A model generated the notes under the pieces. The model saw only the letters and a list, made by a program, of their open reading frames with translations, was not told the DNA's origin and did not search any database. Positions 60,211-64,000 of a stretch of DNA of 64,000 nucleotides are shown here, one piece after another. Source of the stretch: Arthrobacter sp. ISL-85 (lineage in GTDB: Bacteria > Actinomycetota > Actinomycetes > Actinomycetales > Micrococcaceae); the NCBI RefSeq assembly GCF_018613675.1, contig NZ_JAGGPQ010000020.1:1-64000 (forward strand), read 5' to 3'. The position numbers and the translations under genes are program-made. Every line of letters starts with the position of its first letter. The first letter of the stretch is position 1.

Positions 60211-61407
60211 TTGAACCAGAACGCCAACATCCCCGTCATCCTGGGCGGCGCCCGCACCCCGTTCGGCAGGTTCCGCGGCGGCCTCACGCCCTTCTCCTCA
60301 AGCGAACTGGGCGCCCACGCCATCAGGGCCGCCCTGGAACGCACCGGCGTGGCACCGGAGCAGATCGGCGCCGTGATCGTGGGGCAGGTCATCCAGGCCG
60401 GCGCCGGGCAGGGTCCCGCACGCCAGGCCAGCCTGGCCGCCGGCATCGGCTGGGACGTCCCCACCATCACCATCAACAAGCTCTGCCTGTCCGGGCTGAC
60501 CGCCGTGATCGACGCCGCCCGGATGATCCGCACCGGGGAAGCGGACTTCATTGTTGCCGCCGGCCAGGAGTCAATGACCAACGCACCGCACCTGGTCCCC
60601 GGGCTGCGCGCCGGCGTCGTCATCGGTGATGCCCCCATGCTGGACTCCCTGAACCACGACGGGCTGCAGGACCCGGTGAGCGGCAAGCTGATGGGCGAGG
60701 CCACCGACGCCGGCAACGCCGAACGCGGCATCCGGCGCGAAGAGCAGGATGCCGTGGCAGCCCGCTCCCACCAGCGTGCCGAGGCAGCCCGCGCCGCCGG
60801 GGTGTTCGCGGAGGAAATCGCGCCGATCCAGGTACCGCAGCGCAAGGGCCCGGCCGTGACGCTTGAACATGACGAGGGCATCCGCCCGGAAACCACTGCA
60901 GAATCGCTCGCGCAACTCCGCCCGGCGTTCTCCAAGGCGGAGACAGCAACCATCACGGCCGGGTCGTCGTCGCCCCTCTCCGATGGCGCTGCGGCGCTGG
61001 TCATTGCCAGCAAGGCAGCGGCGGAAGCTGCAGGGCTGGAGTGGATTGCCGAGATTGGCGCCCACGGGCAGACCGCAGGCCCGGACGGATCCCTGCACTC
61101 CCAGCCAGCCCGCGCCATCGAGCGCGCCCTCAAGGACCAGGGGCTCACCGTGCGGGACCTGGACCTGGTGGAAATCAACGAGGCTTTCGCCTCGGTCCTG
61201 ATCCAGTCCGCCAACGATCTTGGCATCGAAACCGAAGCCGTGAACGCCGAAGGCGGTGCCATCGCCCTGGGCCACCCGGTGGGGGCTTCGGGCGCACGCC
61301 TGGTGCTGCACCAGGCACTGGCCCTGAAACGCCGCGGCGGAGGCACCGGCGTCGTAGCCCTCTGCGGGGGCGGCGGCCAGGGCGACGCCCTGATCCTCAC
61401 AGCATGA
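60211..61407 (+). CDS. Acetyl-CoA C-acyltransferase (thiolase)
   Basis: 398 residues from a TTG at 60211 with AAAGGA 7 bases upstream. The nucleophilic Cys is in INKLCLSGLTAVIDAAR; His in IALGHPVGASGARLVLHQ and the second Cys in ALCGGGGQGDALI complete the active site. GQESMTNAPHLVPG is typical of biosynthetic/degradative thiolases. It cleaves 3-ketoacyl-CoA or condenses acetyl-CoA. It lies 46 bases after the dehydrogenase; the ligase ATG overlaps its stop (ATGA). Confidence 0.93.
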   Translation: MNQNANIPVILGGARTPFGRFRGGLTPFSSSELGAHAIRAALERTGVAPEQIGAVIVGQVIQAGAGQGPARQASLAAGIGWDVPTITINKLCLSGLTAVIDAARMIRTGEADFIVAAGQESMTNAPHLVPGLRAGVVIGDAPMLDSLNHDGLQDPVSGKLMGEATDAGNAERGIRREEQDAVAARSHQRAEAARAAGVFAEEIAPIQVPQRKGPAVTLEHDEGIRPETTAESLAQLRPAFSKAETATITAGSSSPLSDGAAALVIASKAAAEAAGLEWIAEIGAHGQTAGPDGSLHSQPARAIERALKDQGLTVRDLDLVEINEAFASVLIQSANDLGIETEAVNAEGGAIALGHPVGASGARLVLHQALALKRRGGGTGVVALCGGGGQGDALILTA

Positions 61408-63017
61408 CCATCCCAACGAAGAAGCAGGCCATGACCAACACCAACTCCGCCGACGGTTTCGCCACTATCTCCGTCGCAGCAATCCTGGCTGAATCGACCA
61501 AGAGGAATCCGGACAGCATCGCCCTCGTGGTCGGTGAGGACCAGGTCAGCTACGGAGACCTGTGGAACCAGACCCGCGCCTACGCCGGCGCGCTGCGTGC
61601 CCGCGGCATTGGCCCCGGAGACGCCGTCGCCGTCCTGATCCCCAACGTCCCGGACTTCGCACGGGTGTACTACGCCATCCTGGCGCTCGGCGCCATTGTT
61701 GTTCCGGTGCACGCCCTGCTCAAGGCCCGCGAAATCGAGTACGTCCTGCAGGACAGCGGTGCCAAGCTGCTGGTGTGCGCCGCGCCGCTGCTCGCGGAGG
61801 GTGCCGCAGGCGCCTTGGCTACCGGAATAGACGTGCTGACCGTCATGGCTCCCGACGACGACGGCGGGTTCCCACGGCTGGAAGCGGAAGCCGCCGGCGC
61901 CGAGCCGATCCGGACGTACGAACCGTGCCGCCCCTCGGACACGGCCACCATCCTTTACACCTCTGGCACCACGGGCAAACCAAAGGGCGCGTTGGGCACA
62001 CACTTCGCCCTGGTGGAGCAGACCAGCGTCCTGCTGACCAGCGTGATGGACTTCCGGCCCGGTGACGTCCTTTTCGGCGGCCTGCCGCTCTTCCACACCT
62101 TTGGCCAGACCGTCGTCCTCAATACGGGGCTGCGCGCCGGGGCCACCATCGTCCTGATGCCGCGCTTCACCGGCCCGGATGCCCTGAAGTTGCTGGCCCG
62201 GCACAACGTCAACATCTTCCTGGGGGTGCCCACCATGTACGTGGCGCTCCTGGAAGCCGCCAAGACCATGCCGGACCGGCCAACGGCGCTGCGGTACGGC
62301 ATCTCCGGCGGCGCAGCCCTTCCCCTGGCCGTGCTGGACAAGTTCCGCGATGTCTACGGGGTGGAGATCCATGAAGGGTACGGACTGACGGAGACTTCGC
62401 CGGTGGCGGCCTTCAACCACGTGGGCACGCAGCCCCGGCCGGGGACCATTGGGGTTCCGATCTGGGGCGTTGACATCGAAATCGCTCGCCCTGAGGTGAC
62501 AGAGCGGATCGAGCTGCTGCCCAACGGGGAACTGGGCGAGCTGGTGATCCGGGGCCACCTTTTGATGAAGGGTTACCTGAACCGGCCCGAGGCCACGGCG
62601 GAGGCGGTAGTGGACGGCTGGTTCCGCAGCGGTGACCTTGGAACCAAGGACGACGACGGCTACCTCACCATCGTGGACCGCAAGAAGGACATGATTATCC
62701 GTAACGGGTACAACGTGTATCCCCGGGAAGTGGAGGAAGTCCTGCTGAACCACCCAGCGGTGGTCAGCGCCGCGGTCTACGGCATCCCGGATGACGTCCA
62801 TGGGCAGGAAATCGTGGCCGCCATCGTGCTGGACGCGGGGGCCAGCGTCTCCGAGGTCGAGTTGGTGGACTTTGCCAGCGCCCAACTCGCTGCGTACAAG
62901 TACCCCCGGGTAGTCCGGATCCTCTCCGAATTCCCGCTGGGTCCCAGCGGAAAGATCCTGAAGCGGAAACTGGCCGAGGACCCAACTGAGGCGGGGACCG
63001 CCGGGCGCACGGCATGA
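61404..63017 (+). CDS. AMP-dependent acyl-CoA synthetase/ligase
   Basis: 537 residues from the ATG at 61404; an ATG nine codons in is an alternative. P-loop motif ILYTSGTTGKPKGALGTH, motif YGLTETSPVAAFN, and hinge DRKKDMIIRNGYNVYPREVEEVLLNH, ending with the catalytic Lys in LGPSGKILKRKL. It activates a free acid with ATP and CoA. YAILALGAIVVPVHALLKAREI is typical of the fatty/aromatic-acid ligases. It is coupled to the thiolase by a 4-base overlap, so it probably supplies substrate for the dehydrogenase and thiolase. Confidence 0.92.
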   Translation: MTIPTKKQAMTNTNSADGFATISVAAILAESTKRNPDSIALVVGEDQVSYGDLWNQTRAYAGALRARGIGPGDAVAVLIPNVPDFARVYYAILALGAIVVPVHALLKAREIEYVLQDSGAKLLVCAAPLLAEGAAGALATGIDVLTVMAPDDDGGFPRLEAEAAGAEPIRTYEPCRPSDTATILYTSGTTGKPKGALGTHFALVEQTSVLLTSVMDFRPGDVLFGGLPLFHTFGQTVVLNTGLRAGATIVLMPRFTGPDALKLLARHNVNIFLGVPTMYVALLEAAKTMPDRPTALRYGISGGAALPLAVLDKFRDVYGVEIHEGYGLTETSPVAAFNHVGTQPRPGTIGVPIWGVDIEIARPEVTERIELLPNGELGELVIRGHLLMKGYLNRPEATAEAVVDGWFRSGDLGTKDDDGYLTIVDRKKDMIIRNGYNVYPREVEEVLLNHPAVVSAAVYGIPDDVHGQEIVAAIVLDAGASVSEVELVDFASAQLAAYKYPRVVRILSEFPLGPSGKILKRKLAEDPTEAGTAGRTA

Positions 63018-63057
63018 GAAAACACATTCGTTCCGTGCTTCGGAAAGGACCCAACCT

Positions 63058-63975
63058 GTGAGCCTGTCCAGCGGTACCGACTACACCACCGTTGACGTTC
63101 CGGTGCGGGGCGGGCTTCTCCGAGCCGCGATCTGGGGGCCCCAGGACCCCGCGGTGGCCACCGTCCTTGCCGTGCACGGCGTGACCTCGTCGCACATGCA
63201 GTGGGCTGTCCTCGCCGACGCCCTCCCCGGCATCCGCATCATCGCCCCTGACCTGCGCGGACGGGGCCGCAGCAGCAGCCTGCCCGGGCCGTACGGCATG
63301 GCCACCCACGCCCAGGACCTGGCAGACCTCCTCGACGCCGTCGCCGTCGGACAGGTACTGGTGTTGGGGCATTCCATGGGCGCTTTCGTGGCAGAGGTCT
63401 TCGCCCACCTCCAGCCGCACCGCGTGAGCTCACTCGTGCTGGTCGATGGCGGGCTGCCGCTCCCGGTACCGCCGGGCGTCACCATCCCCCAAGCCATCCA
63501 GGCGATCCTCGGGCCAGCCGCGGCAAGGCTCTCCATGACGTTCCCTGACCACGAAACGTACCTGGATTTCTGGCGCAGCCACCCGGCCTTCGCAGACAAC
63601 TGGAACGACGCCGTCGAAGCCTATGCACGCTATGACCTGCTGGGCACGGCTCCGCAGCTTCGCCCCTCCACCGCCGTCGAGGCCATGACCGAGGACTCCA
63701 CAGACCTTCTGGCAGGGGAATCAGTTCCCCGCTCACTGGAGAGCCTGTTGCATCCGGCCGTGTTGCTGTGGGCGCCGCGAGGCCTCCGCGACGAGTCCCC
63801 CGGACTGTACACACAGGAGACGGTGGACGCCCACCTTCAAGGCCGGCCGTCCGTGCGGGCTGAACTGGTCCCAGACGTTAACCACTACACAATCGTCATG
63901 GGCGGTCGCGGAGCGGCGAGGGTTGCCGCAGTGGTCGGTGACGTGCTGGACCAGGAGGTCGTTACGTCCCCCTGA
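63058..63975 (+). CDS. Alpha/beta hydrolase fold protein
   Basis: 305 residues from the GTG at 63058 with GAAAGGA 11 bases upstream. TVLAVHGVTSSHMQW is the oxyanion loop; the DLRGRGRSSSLPGPYG block is typical; the nucleophile Ser is in LVLGHSMGAFVAEVFA; the C-terminal His is in VPDVNHYTIVMG. It may hydrolyse an ester or lactone, or a C-C bond, feeding the acid to the ligase. It lies 40 bases after the ligase. The window ends 25 bases past its stop, so the operon may continue. Confidence 0.88.
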   Translation: MSLSSGTDYTTVDVPVRGGLLRAAIWGPQDPAVATVLAVHGVTSSHMQWAVLADALPGIRIIAPDLRGRGRSSSLPGPYGMATHAQDLADLLDAVAVGQVLVLGHSMGAFVAEVFAHLQPHRVSSLVLVDGGLPLPVPPGVTIPQAIQAILGPAAARLSMTFPDHETYLDFWRSHPAFADNWNDAVEAYARYDLLGTAPQLRPSTAVEAMTEDSTDLLAGESVPRSLESLLHPAVLLWAPRGLRDESPGLYTQETVDAHLQGRPSVRAELVPDVNHYTIVMGGRGAARVAAVVGDVLDQEVVTSP

Positions 63976-64000
63976 CGTACCGGGCCGTTCAGGAATACCG

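Noticed and set aside
60189..62885. 898-codon open frame on the minus strand opposite the thiolase and acyl-CoA ligase
   Set aside because: It is antisense to two clear enzymes. Its translation is His/Gly/Arg/Pro-rich with no motif, and long antisense frames are normal in DNA with this GC content.

Overview
The window is one contiguous 64 kb piece of a high-GC actinobacterial chromosome. Gene content and protein flavour suggest Arthrobacter or Pseudarthrobacter (Micrococcaceae): dense genes, C/G-ending codons, GTG and TTG starts, a mycobacterial-type LigD (polymerase, phosphoesterase, ligase order), DUF445, DUF1304 and DUF6458-like proteins, and no HPr-kinase-type features. I see no rRNA, tRNA, CRISPR array, insertion sequence, phage gene or replication origin. 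The genus is inference; no marker gene is present.

Layout. 0.1-13 kb: housekeeping and accessory genes (YihY-type membrane protein, O-methyltransferase, thiamine-binding protein, TetR regulator, an azlC-azlD exporter operon with a DoxX-like gene, a CaiB-type CoA-transferase with a glycerophosphodiesterase, DUF445, 5-oxoprolinase subunit PxpA). 12.7-24.6 kb: a glycine and one-carbon region. cycA-purU (minus) and gcvP-gcvT-gcvH-glyA-sdaA-lipA (plus) diverge from about 0.8 kb of non-coding DNA that holds two near-identical tandem glycine riboswitches, one per transcript. Together these genes take up glycine, cleave it, convert it to serine and then pyruvate, make the lipoyl cofactor of GcvH, and vent surplus formyl-folate.

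24.6-28.0 kb: a GH65 disaccharide phosphorylase and a beta-phosphoglucomutase behind a LacI-type operator. 28-34 kb: an esterase, a small membrane protein, and a complete fructose PTS operon (DeoR regulator, fruK, fused IIA-IIB-IIC, HPr). 34-39 kb: a methyltransferase/SRPBCC pair, then divergent Ku and LigD, a two-component non-homologous end-joining module. 39-47 kb: an MFS transporter, FUSC protein, SDR, flavin disulfide reductase-like protein, a GNAT-like protein, an acyltransferase and DUF1304.

47.3-53.2 kb: a sugar-acid catabolic operon (DUF1537 kinase, 3-hydroxyisobutyrate-type dehydrogenase, GntP permease, class II FBA-family aldolase) divergent from an FCD-type GntR regulator, with two operator copies between them. 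It resembles the tetronate (threonate/erythronate) pathways, but it lacks the usual isomerase and decarboxylase and has an FBA-type aldolase instead. This is my best candidate for an undescribed pathway variant. 53.3-58 kb: dodecin, an MmyB-type regulator facing two aldo-keto reductases and an SDR. 58-64 kb: TetR, a glutaryl-CoA-dehydrogenase-like enzyme, a thiolase, an acyl-CoA ligase and an alpha/beta hydrolase, probably one acyl-CoA catabolic operon that may run past the window end.

Most starts were chosen from ribosome-binding sites, 4-bp stop/start overlaps or family length. Functions are family-level inferences from motifs read by eye; no database search was run.
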